A stretch of 64,000 nt of DNA from Gymnorhina tibicen (lineage: Eukaryota; Chordata; Aves; Passeriformes; Artamidae). Positions 13,201-25,200 of the stretch are shown here, one piece after another. Made by a program: the position numbers and the translations under genes. The DNA is taken from NCBI GenBank assembly GCA_013399875.1, contig VXAZ01008023.1:163957-227956 (forward strand), read 5' to 3'. The notes below the pieces were generated by a model. It was given only the letters and a program-made list of their open reading frames with translations. It ran no database searches and was not told the origin of the DNA. Numbering within the stretch: the first letter of the stretch is position 1; every line of letters begins with the position of its first letter.

Positions 13201-16200
13201 TATAGTTAGATATTGCTTTTTACACCTGTACAATGATTGCTTTAGTGTTAATAAAGGCGACTGGTTTACTAGGGCTGCTTTTTTCCCCTTAACTTGCTTT
13301 GGAAAAAAGTTAAACTGAAGAGCAGTTTGATTTTTGGGTGTGTTTTGTGTGGGTGAGATTTTTTTGCAGGAAGAGGGTTGGTTTGGGGTTTTTCTGTTGG
13401 GGTTTTTTTGGGTAATAGTGGCTTTTTTTTTTCAAGTATTCTGGTTAAATAAAAATTGTGTTTCCCAGAAGATACCTGTCCGTATTTACTTTTTCCCTGG
13501 GCAGCTGTGATTGTTCATACAGCAGTCCTTGTTTTCATTCATCTTGCCAAATTTTTAGGTGGAAAAGTGGACACTTCAGTCCAGCCCATCTAAAGAGTTA
13601 CAAAAGCTGCTGACACCATTCTAAGGTTAGATGGCTCTGAAGAGCTATAAACTGTCTCCATTGACAGAAGATGGAATTAGGTACCTGCAAGGACTAATTT
13701 TGTTCTGCTTAAGTTACAGTGTGGAAAACCATTAGGGGTGAGTTTAAGTGCTTCCTTTAAATGAAGTTCCACTCTGTTTGAAGCCTGAAGCATCTTCACT
13801 AGCCAAGATTTTTCATTTAACATTAAGCAGATTCACATGGCCAAGTGCTTGATTTCTGGACCTCTGTCAGTCAGAGGGATCTTTCACATCTCCAAAAGTG
13901 TATTATAAAGAAATAAAAATTGTTCTTGCAGTTATTGGAGGCATACTGTTATTTTAAAATTAAATTTGTTTACCTGACCTGTCAAATGCCTTAGGCAGTG
14001 AAACTTCATTGTCTCCTAGTTTACAAACTTAAATGAACACACCAGTGTAGTTGGAAATTAATTGGTCTTATCCCTGTTACAGAAATCAAAAGTAAACTTG
14101 CCATGTTAATTGATTTGGATTCTAGACTTTGTTTTAAGATAGTGGTGTGTTTCTTGGGCTTTTTTTTTGTCTAGTGGTTGGATTTATATGCATTTGAAAT
14201 CTGAATTCAGTGTTCAGCAACATTAAGGACATTATGTTTTCCCAAGTTTTGCATATAACAGGAAATTAGTACTGCCATACAGGAGTTTCTTATTTATTCT
14301 ACATAAATAGGATTACAACATTGTGGTCAATCCTTACTATATTTTGGATTTGCAGAATAGTCTTAGGACAAATACAAATATATTTTGGATTTGCAGAATA
14401 GTCTTAGGACAAATACAAAATGAAATAAAAGTCATTAGGTAGATTTCTAAGTATTTTTCATTTTTCACATTTCTTTGAATTGTGCTTGCCAGGGAGGATG
14501 GACTGCCCTGATGTGGGCATCATACAAAGGCCGTACTGAAGTGGCTAAACTGCTGCTTGAGAAAGGAGCAAATCCAAACATAACAGGAATGGTAAGTTTT
14601 AGTCTTAAATGCCGCCGCCTCCCAAGTGTTTGAAGTCCTGAATTGTACACTCATCTTACTATCTTGATTAAACATTTTGCATTTTTTGCAGTATGACATT
14701 AATCGCGGTACTTTATAAAGGGCTTGCTTTAATAATCTGTGTGATTGCCACTGGCTTTTTTATTAATTTTGAATTTTTTTAATTGAAGCAAATGGGTGTA
14801 TAGCTCATACTAAGATTCAAATTATCAGGAGAGAAAATAATAGAAAAGATAAGTAGTGTATCTAATGTTACTTGTATAACAACTGTCATTTTTCTGCATC
14901 TATAGAAGGTAATGGAGTAACTAATGTGTGCAATTTAGAAACCGTAATTTGCTTTAATTGTTTCATAATAGTTTAGATTATGTGAACATATACCATGTTG
15001 GAGAATAAAAATACCCTAAGATTTTGAGATTTAGTTCATTTTATAAGTGTTTTCTACAAAAGCATAGGCACTGAACAATTTATTTATACTGTCAGTTCTC
15101 TGGTGTTTGAGGCAATGAACAATGAAGGAAGAACCCCAGTGGCCAGAACAACTTTTCTGATGGTTGATTTTCTGTGGTTTGAATATGCAGTTTCTGTGTG
15201 CATGGCACAACTCCTCTGCCGTCCTGATTAGTTAGGGATATTGCATAGCTGTCTGTTGCTTCCTTTCTGCCTTACAAATATTCCTATTAAGATGAGGATG
15301 TGAATTTGCAAACCTTGTTTAAAGAGTTATAAATCAAAACTGATTCAAAACAGTGGGCATCTCCCTAGATAGCATCTAGGCAATGTACTAGGTAACAATT
15401 ATTGATAATGTAGTTGGATTTATTTCTGTATATTCATTCTTCTGTGGGTTTAACTTCTCTTGAGACTTGTTGATGTAAAATAATTAAAATACATAAGACT
15501 ATAATTACTTACTTATTTTTTATTTCTAAGCAATACAGTGTTTATCCAATTATTTGGGCAGCAGGACGGGGCCACTCAGATATAGTCCATCTCTTACTGC
15601 AGCATGGAGCTAAAGTGAACTGCTCTGACAAAGTAAGTTATACCTATATAACATTTAATTTCTGTAGTGTGTGATAAATTTCTTGTAAAAGGAAATCTAT
15701 GAGTTCTTGAGCACTTACTGTTATATTTTGCCCATGAGATTAGAGTTAGCATGCTAGAGTAAGTTGTAATGCTTGAAAGAGGTTTTTCATAGTATGCTCA
15801 AGATATTGTGAACATCCTGTTTTCTGAGCTATTGGAAACCTTGCTATTTTAGGTTGTACAGAAAAATAATTCTTACAGCTATCATCTACAAAAGAAAAGT
15901 TGAAGTGGCTTTCAAATGCTTGTGTTAATTCACGAGACCAAATTATATCTTTGTAAAAACTAAAGCAGTAAAGTATGGGGTAAATACTAGATTCTATGGG
16001 ATACTAAATACAGAAAGCAATATGATAAAATGTTGTGAATGCTTTTTCAGTATGGAACCACCCCACTGGTTTGGGCAGCAAGAAAAGGTCATTTGGAGTG
16101 TGTGAAATATCTGCTGCAGATGGGAGCTGATGTTGATCAAGAAGGAGCTGTAAGTAACTGTGCATTTTCCAGTGATAAGTACATCTGTGTGTCCTGTTTG

Positions 16201-19200
16201 TTTCTTTTTTTGTAATACAAATACCAAGAAATACATGAGACAAGATGAAATGTTGGTGTTGGAGTGTATTGCTTTCCAGCTATTTGCAGACTGCATGTGA
16301 GAGTTACTGAAATTTCTTTGTGCCTTTTAATAAAACTATGATGTAGCTAGGGAGTTGTATTGACAGTGGGCACACTGATATGTTAAGTATAAATTTTAAT
16401 GAATTAATTATTTAAGAAATTAATTATCTAATGAATTAATTATTTAATAAATTAATTTAGGTAATTGTTATCTGAAGGTTAACACTATCAAAATTCATTC
16501 AGTATCCAGGCCTGATACATCAAATATCTTATTCCTCAGTGCTATTTGAAAAGTAAATAAAACACAAAGCATCTTTTGAAAATAATAATGGTGACTGCAC
16601 CTTTTCAGAAATTGAAATTTTTTCAGAAGTTTCAGCTGCATATGGTTTTTAAATAAAACAGATTACATTTAAATTGCTTGTTAAAATAAAAAAAATTCTA
16701 TTAACAGCTAAGTGGAAAATTAGGAAAATTTTTAGTATTCATATGATTATTTCTGAAGTTCTTCAGAAATCCTCATTGTGAACAGTACTGGTAGACCTGG
16801 GTGCTCTGATAATACTGTGTTCCCATATGACAAGAAAACTATTTTGTCATATGTGTGGCATTCAGGAGATAGAATAAACTGATCTGAACTTTACTTTTTG
16901 CATTTGAAATGTTCTCTACTTTTGCTCTGAGTTTATTTCTTTGTTTTTAAAAAGCATGTTTTTTGGTGCACTTTAAAACGCAAAACTGAAGTAGCGTTTG
17001 GATGATTAAGAGAGTGATGTCAGTGAGTGTTCTCTTGTTATTTGAACTGCTGATGTAACAATGATTGCTATATCCACTGTACAATAAAATCTGTTGGTTT
17101 TATTTAAAGAATTCTATGACTGCACTTATTGTAGCAGTGAAGGGTGGCTATACTGACTCAGTAAAAGAAATACTGAAAAGGAACCCAAATGTAAACCTGA
17201 CAGATAAAGATGGAAATACGGCTTTGATGATTGCGTCAAAGGAGGGGCATACTGAAATCGTGCAGGATCTTCTTGATGCTGGAACTTATGTGAACATTCC
17301 TGATAGAGTGAGTAAATTTTTGTCATAATTGTCGTTATATGTATATATAAAATATGTGTTTAAATATCGGTGTATGCAGATTTGTAAATGCGTGGTTTTT
17401 CCTGCTTTCTAATTCTTCTGCCATCTAAGGGTATTTTTATGTATTGCTATTTTACAAGTATGTTAAGTGGTAAGTGTTGCTATGTGAAGGTAAAGGATAA
17501 ATCACAGAAACTGCTCTTTTTCTTTGAGATTCTTGAATTGAGAACATAGGGCATCTGTAACATAAGACTAATACTGAACTAATTGTAGGTTTGGGGTGGG
17601 GTAGTGCTGTTAAAACTGTAAACCATGGATTCTGCAAAAAAGAATGTATTTAATTCAGCATGTACCTTTACCTTTTACAATGAAACTTTTTACTAGAAAA
17701 TTTGCATATATGAGAGGAAGACTTCAGCTCTGGGTTAAGAGTTAAAAACACTGTGTACCTGACCTATATGTGCATTACTCAATAGAGATGTGACATGAAC
17801 AGTACCCAGAGTGTGAATCTGCTTGCTGGCAGCTCAGGATTTTATTTGGTTACTTATACAGATGCTTTGGACTGTCTGCAGTGCCCTCTTGATAGTCAGG
17901 TGTTTCTGAAGTGCAGGTCAAGCACTGCAGCCTTGAGGCTATAGTTGGTTAGATACCTAAACATAGATGCCTTTATCAAGATCAGTAACTTAGTTAAGAG
18001 CAGTAATAAGTTTTTGAGGCTGCATTCCCAGTCCCTAAGTTGGATTGCTTGGGGTTGCAGAGAATAGAGGACAGTCTCCTAATATTTGCCTCATAAATTT
18101 AAAAGGATTTTTGGATGCATTTTCCTGTATTTCAAGTGTGAGTGCATTTCTTAGATGACAGTGTACTGAGCTACAGTGTTGCATGTAACAACAAATTTGG
18201 CCTCAGGCACATATCAAAGCAAAACTTTTAAAATATTTAAGAAAATACATTGCAATCCCTCTTAGCACCATTTCTGCCACAATGTTCTACAACAATCTGC
18301 ATTTCTGTGCTTTTAGGAAGGATAGATTACAGCTTTCAGCACAGCTGACTGCATTCAAAAAATACACCTAACAATGAGTACTCTTAGTTTCAGATGCTAG
18401 AGTAGGTTTTGATAAAGAAAATTTCTTGGTTTGCAGCCAAGTATGTAATGACTGATTGATGGGGCATTTCCTGCTGCTGAGCTCTCTGAGTTTCACACCT
18501 GTGATTTTGCTGTACTTCTATTTATTTTTCCTGTTTCATCATAAAAGGAGTACTAGGCAATTTCAGGAGTATAAGGTAATTTCTGAAATTCTGGCATGTC
18601 CTTAAGTGGGTTAAAATCAGAAGCCTTGAGCACAATTGTAACTTTGTTTTATGTATATACAACTCCATTTACCACACCAAAATATTTTTTCTTTTGATCT
18701 ATTAGAGATGAAATCAGCCTTTTGCTTTTTTTCTTTATAACAGCATAGTGTATGTAAACAAGATAGCAGTCAAATCTGCACAAAGGCATAAATATATTCA
18801 AAATTCTTGAAGAGCTTTTGTCAGGTGTGAAACATCTCAAGGAGACAGACAATATTCTTGTCTGATTGTAAGAAGGTTATTACTATCAGTGTTTGGTCTT
18901 CCTGTGAATGGAAAACAAGTGGGGTTTTTTCATATTTATTATTAATTTATACTGGGTTTTTTAAAAATAGTGGTTTAAGCTAGACCTATTTTTGGAGTGT
19001 TTTGTTTTCCTGAACAATTTAATCTCTTTGAAAAAAAAAGTCCAGAATTTTTTCTATTATATTTTTTCAGAGATACAAAAAATAATTACATCTTTTTTTT
19101 TTTTTTTTAATGAGTGGAGATTTCTTAATGTAAATAGGCATGGTGTATATTTGGAAGATATAATTCATTCTCTGTTGCACTTCTTTTTGCTAAATAATAT

Positions 19201-22200
19201 TAATTCCTCTTCAATATTCTTTCACAATTTTTTTAGAGTGGAGATACAGTGTTGATTGGGGCTGTTAGAGGCGGTCATGTTGAAATTGTGAGGGCCTTGC
19301 TCCATAAATACGCTGATATAGATATCAGAGGTCAGGTAAGTACAACAGTGTAAATGTTAGAGTACTTCTTAAATAGGATGTGAATCTGAAAACAATTATA
19401 CTGTGTTCCTGAAAACACGGCTTTAAAATTTGCTCTGTCTAATCTGTAGGAAGCTCAAATTCCATCAAACAGTAAAATACATCATGTTGCTGGGCAGGTT
19501 TTAAGATATAAGACACATATAATTGTAATGGCTTGTTAAGCACAGTTTTTTCAGTTAATTTGCGTAATTGTTGAAAAGCAAAAGTTGTAAACTGAACTTA
19601 CTTCATCTGTACTACTGAACAGATGTAAAATAATGACATACTTTAAAGACACCTAATGTAATTATTTTAATATTACTTTAAATATAATACCAATGAAATG
19701 TGATGCACCTGAGATTACATCTGTTGTTGCAGTGGTTCTGTTGCTGTGCTTGGTTGGTTCTTGTGTCCTTCCCCAACTTTCTGTGTTGCTTTCTGTTAAA
19801 CATTGGTGTCAGTGATTTCTGTGTTTTCTACCTACCCCTTCTTTCTTTTTTGTCCTTCGATTAAGGTTTTACTTTTACTCTTCTAGCGGAAGCTCTCTTA
19901 CTCAGCATTGTACTTGTTTTTATTGTTACATTCAACTTGCTTTCTGTTGCTTGAAGCTATTTAAATCACTCTGCTTTGTCGGCACACGTGTTCTGCCAAG
20001 TTTGAACACAAAACTAACTAGTCACTGGGAGCTGCAAAGGTTCAGTGCCTGCTCCTCATGCAGAGCCTCTCTGAGAAGCCAACAAGTTTTTATTTTCAAG
20101 AAAAAGTAGCATTTGGATCTCTTCCTCTAACCTGCCATTGGCAACCCATGTGTCTCAGCTTTCTTGCTGACACAGGTCTGAAAATCTGAAGCTTTTCAAC
20201 ATCTTGATATGACTGAGGCAGTACAGAAACAGCAAGAGGATGCAGCCTCTGGTAGCAGGGAAGCTTGTGACTTCTGGCAGCGTGAGGTTGCCGGAATAGC
20301 AGTTTGCAGTGGTTGGTCTAGAGAACAGGCACAGGAGGCACAGCAGGAGTCAGTACCATCAGAGGAAGGTTCTAGCTCTGCACTTCAGATCATAGTTTAG
20401 GACCAGCAGTATCAAAACTGGAGATGAGTGCTGCTTCCCTTCTGGGAGCAACTTCCCTGCTGTTTGGCATTGCAGCACCTGCCTGCCAGCCAGACCTGTT
20501 CTGGGGAGACGTGTTGACTGCCTGAATTTGTGATGTTTAAGAAAGATTGCTGAGTCTTGTCCAGCCTTCCAGCAGCGGTGTTCCTTGCCGATTATTCATT
20601 CATATGGTCACTGGCCGGCGGACACCTGCAGCAGATGAAACATGACTGTAGGGCTCTTGAGAGTGAGCCCCAGGCAGGTGAGGCCTCAGGTGGTGTTTTC
20701 CTTTGCCCTTCTGGGAGGGGGAAGGACCCAGCTGGGAGCACCTGGCAGACTTGTGCCTGGCTGTGTAGCTGATCTGCAGCTCAGGCTGATGTCTTGGAAG
20801 CCAGCTCACTGAAGGACAGAGAAGATGAAACGCAAGTGATTGGAGAGGAAAGAAATCTCAGTGACAAGGCTTGTTAAACTGCTGAGAAAAGCTTTAAACT
20901 CAGATTGCTGTGAAGCCCAAGAGTGGAAGAGAAAGAGCTGCAAATGAAAGAAGCAAGCAAGGTAGAAGGCTGTAAGGGGCACTTCGACATTCCTGCTTAG
21001 AAGCAGGCGTGTGTTCAGAGGCTTTTCTTAAATGTCTCTACACAAATGTGCATCAAACAGAAAGAGTCATGGTGCAGTCACTAGGCTATGAAATGATTGC
21101 AGGTGTGAAGACTTTCTGGGATAGCACACATCACTGGGGGGAAAAAAGGATGACAGAAGCAGATTTGCAACCTTCCCCCAGGTTTAAAATACCTGGCTGA
21201 TCAGTATTCTGGTTTTTTGTTTTGACTTTCTTGTCTGTCTACTTTTACATCTTTCCAGCTTGCATGGCTTCTGAAAAAAAAGTTGTTTTATTTCATTAGG
21301 TAATTTCTGTATTTGAGTTAGAACGGAATACTTACAGGTAGTTTTGGAAACTTTTTCCATGCAGGTTGAATCTGCTTGGATTGTTAAAGCTCTTAATATA
21401 TTTCACAAAGATTTCCAAAATAAATTTATGTTCCCTAGCCAGATTTGCATCCTCCCCCCTAAATTCTACTGTTGTGCCAATTAGACTTGTTGACCTTTCC
21501 CTTTGCCTTGAGCTGTGCTAAAAATTGCTGTATTATATGCTATTTTCAAAATATAGTGGTTGTACTTGAAATACAGTTTTTGAAATTAATCCAGCTGAAT
21601 GAAAATACTGTTAATGTTTAATACTCTTTTTTTTTTTTTAGGATAATAAAACTGCTTTATATTGGGCAGTTGAGAAAGGAAATGCTACAATGGTGAGGGA
21701 TATCTTACAATGCAACCCTGATACTGAGACATGTACCAAGGTAACAATTAGAATTTTAATTGAATTGCTTTTTTTAATATCTGTTCTTTTCTCAGCTCCT
21801 AGGTGATGTGAAGATCATACCAAATTCAGTTTTTGTGAAGTGTTGGTACCTTGCACACTGCTAAAAAAAAAAAAATTCTGAAATGAGGATTCTCGGCAAT
21901 AGTAATGTTACCTTGTTGATAAATATGATTTGCTATGAAATCCTTGGTAGCAGTGAACATGTGGATTCTTTACCTCAGCATCACTGACATGACCAGCAAT
22001 AAGGAGTAAAAAGCAGGTGCTACTGGAAACTGAGGAAAGAGGTTTCTGATATGAGTTCAGGCATGGGTTCAGGCTTGTGCAGCAGTAAAGGAAAAAAAAG
22101 AGGAAGTAGTTGGCACAGCACTGAAGTCTTTTCAAATAACTTGTATTACATATGCATTTTGTCTTTCTCTATTTGACACTGTTATTGACAGAAGTGTATT

Positions 22201-25200
22201 TTGTTCTTTGATCCTAATCAATCTGGAAAACTGGGTCTGGGATACTAACAAACATAAGTGCTACTGTTGCTACTTGCACAGTAGCATGTTTAATTAAGAT
22301 TATCTTAAAAGTTTTGGATTTAATTTGTTGCCCAGTCACTATTTTTTTTTCTGGGTTTTGGGTATACAGAGATCTTTTTATGAGTCCTACTTTTCCCTTT
22401 TAGGATGGAGAAACACCGCTTATAAAGGCAACCAAGATGAGAAATATTGAAATAGTAGAGCTTCTTCTGGATAAAGGAGCTAAGGTCTCTGCTGTGGACA
22501 AGGTAAAGAATATTTATTTGTTTAGTATATTTAATAATTTTAGTTTTGCAGCAGGATTTTGGAGAGAGCTGTTGAGGCTAATACAGAAAGAGAGCTTCCC
22601 ATATGCTTAATAATTAAATAGGCCATAATACTTACATGCTTAGTCTCCCATATGTTTAAATAGTTGAGAATACTTAAGTGTAAATTTGTTTCCACCATTA
22701 ACATGTTGTTAGGTTTTGTTTTGTATTAAGGTGCTCTTAGTAACTTGAAAAAAAATCCAGGTGAGAAAATAAAAATTTCATGGATAACTAATTCTTAATA
22801 CACTTAAAGAAGAGCATAGAGAATGGTTGTTATTGGTCGCTAATGTTAGTTTTTGATTAATAGACATTAAACTAAAGGATGCCGAGGACAAATACAACTG
22901 GTTATTGCTGTCTTCTTATGCATTACCTACTTTGACTGCAAACCTTTTAAATACAGGAACATATATTTATGTGACGCTTTTTTAATCTCTTTCTATTATA
23001 TTTAGGGCAAATAAGTAAGAATGTTGATTTGATGCAATTAGAAAGCTTTTACTGGGAAGTTTTTTGTAGAAGTCTGAGCAAACATTGAAACAATTCTAAC
23101 AAGCACTATCTCTTGTTCCAAACAAGTCTCTGAGTTTGCCAGTAGACATTTGTTTCTGCATAGAGACTACAGTTTTCATGAACTTCAAGATATTAATATA
23201 AGCATTTAAGAAAGAAGGCAGTGTCTGAGGTTTAGCATTCTAAAACTGCTTTTTCACGTGTCTTGTCTGAAACATTTGTAATGCTTTTTCAAGGGGAAGG
23301 ATGCTTGCTGTAAGGCACTGATGCTTTTGAGAGTGCCTTAAGATTTATTTCAAGGAAATAATGCGTCTGAAACAGTGTTGAACATATGGTCTGTCCATAA
23401 TCTTAGGAATTCATGGTAGATATTACTAGTGTTCACTTAATTGCAGAAAGGAGATACTCCACTTCACATTGCTATTCGTGGAAGAAGCCGTAAACTTGCT
23501 GAATTACTCTTAAGAAATCCAAAAGATGGTCGATTGCTTTATAGACCCAACAAAACAGGAGAAACCCCTTACAATATTGACTGTAGCCACCAGAAGAGTA
23601 TTTTAACACAGATATTTGGTGCCAGTAAGTATAAGTCTTTATTTTTTTTAATCACTCATATATTGAGAATCCAGTTTATTCAGTTATGTATTGAAAAGTG
23701 GCTACAGGTTTTTTAATGTTGCACCTAATGGGAAGGCTTAAAAATAATCAGTTGGCAAAAAAACCCACTCTAAAAGCCTGGCAAAGGTCAAATATACTTT
23801 TTATTTTGGCTTTAGATGTTAGATACTATGTGACTTCTGTTGATCACTCTGTTTTTATTTGGATCTTGCTTTGTGTAGGAATTACTTTTTTTGACTTTCT
23901 GTGGTTTGGGATGTTGAGTCTTGTAGTAGGCTTTAATAGCTGTGGTAATTCTGTATCATTTATGTGGATGATTTAAAATTCCTTTGAACAGGAATGTACA
24001 AATAATAACAGCTGTTATATGGCAGGAGTATATATACATATATGGGTGAATGTGTCATGACTTTATGTATGAAAATTGTCATACTGAAGAGTTTTCTTAG
24101 AGCAAAGTTGTGTAGCACAGTATTTGTGTTGCAGGACACTTGTCTCCCACGGAATCTGACGGTGACATGCTGGGCTATGATCTGTACAGCAGTGCTTTGG
24201 CTGATATTCTGAGTGAACCAACCATGCAGCCACCCATCTGTGTAGGCTTGTATGCACAGTGGGGAAGTGGAAAATCGTTCCTGCTTAAGAAACTGGAAGG
24301 TAAAAACTTGGTTTAGTCTTTTCAGTACTCCAGTCTATCTATGAAAAGCATCACATGGGAGTTACTAGTTTTTGTGAGGGTTGTTGGCCCATGTAATATT
24401 GTATCTGCTCTCTGTTTCTGTGATGAAAGGATTTAAATTTTACTGTGGTCACTTCATCCATAGATTGCTTTGTTCATTTATACAATGTCAAGACAATCTT
24501 TAAGTGCTGCTGCCTATTTTCCTGTGAGTTTCCTGCAGCAGTGAATCTACCCTTTAGGAACCGCAGAAGATCTGACTGCCAAAATATGCCTTGCCAGGCC
24601 TGTTTGTGTGTCAGATCAGGTTCAGACCTCTACTGCTGCAGTATTTATTTATTGTGCATCCTATGTGTCTTTCTCTTTTTAATGCTTAAGAACAATTTTC
24701 AGGCTATTAATATTTTATTCTCTGTAGTGTATTTTCTTTGCATCTAGTTTTCTTCCCCTTTCCTCTTTCTTACTTTAAGTTTTTTGAACTTTCTGAAATG
24801 ACAGAGGAAAGCAAATGCAATATATGAAATGAGTCAATATTTTTCCTGGTGGAAATAGGCATCTTAGTAAGTTTTAGCATTTTCTTATAAAGGATATTTT
24901 TCTGAGATCTTTCAATACAATTCAAAATACTTCTACCAGTCTTGGTGTTTCTTACTTTCTGTGATTTATGTATTAGCCAAAATGGGATCTCTGCATTCAT
25001 TTTTTTCACCTCCTGTTCCATGTCATAAACAAAAAACATATGTATTTTGACTGTGATATTTATTACTGATGAGCTCTTCTATGTCTAAAACACTTTCTCA
25101 GTGTTTTCTTCCTGTTCCTCATTCTTGTTTTTATTCTGGATTGTGTATCTATTATTTCTTATTCCGTAGAATTGAAATATGTTCCTTCAGGAATTCCTGT

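Larger units (their letters stand above)
14592..17109 (+). other. KIDINS220: KIDINS220 introns 4-6
   Basis: Three short introns (939, 418 and 960 bp) separated by exons 5 and 6. They are AT-rich. The only structure noted is the AATTAATT-rich repeat in intron 6. Confidence 0.7.
21741..24134 (+). other. KIDINS220: KIDINS220 introns 9-11, nothing recognised
   Basis: Introns of 663, 944 and 510 bp around exons 10 and 11. They are unique AT-rich sequence with short homopolymers. Confidence 0.7.

Noticed and set aside
20209..20400. 63-codon Gln/Glu-rich frame ([19 protein letters not shown])
   Set aside because: Short and isolated, with no family match I recognise. It sits inside the unidentified GC-richer block.
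24001..24060. Possible regulatory palindrome around TATATACATATATG
   Set aside because: Ordinary AT-rich intron sequence. Such short palindromes are expected by chance.
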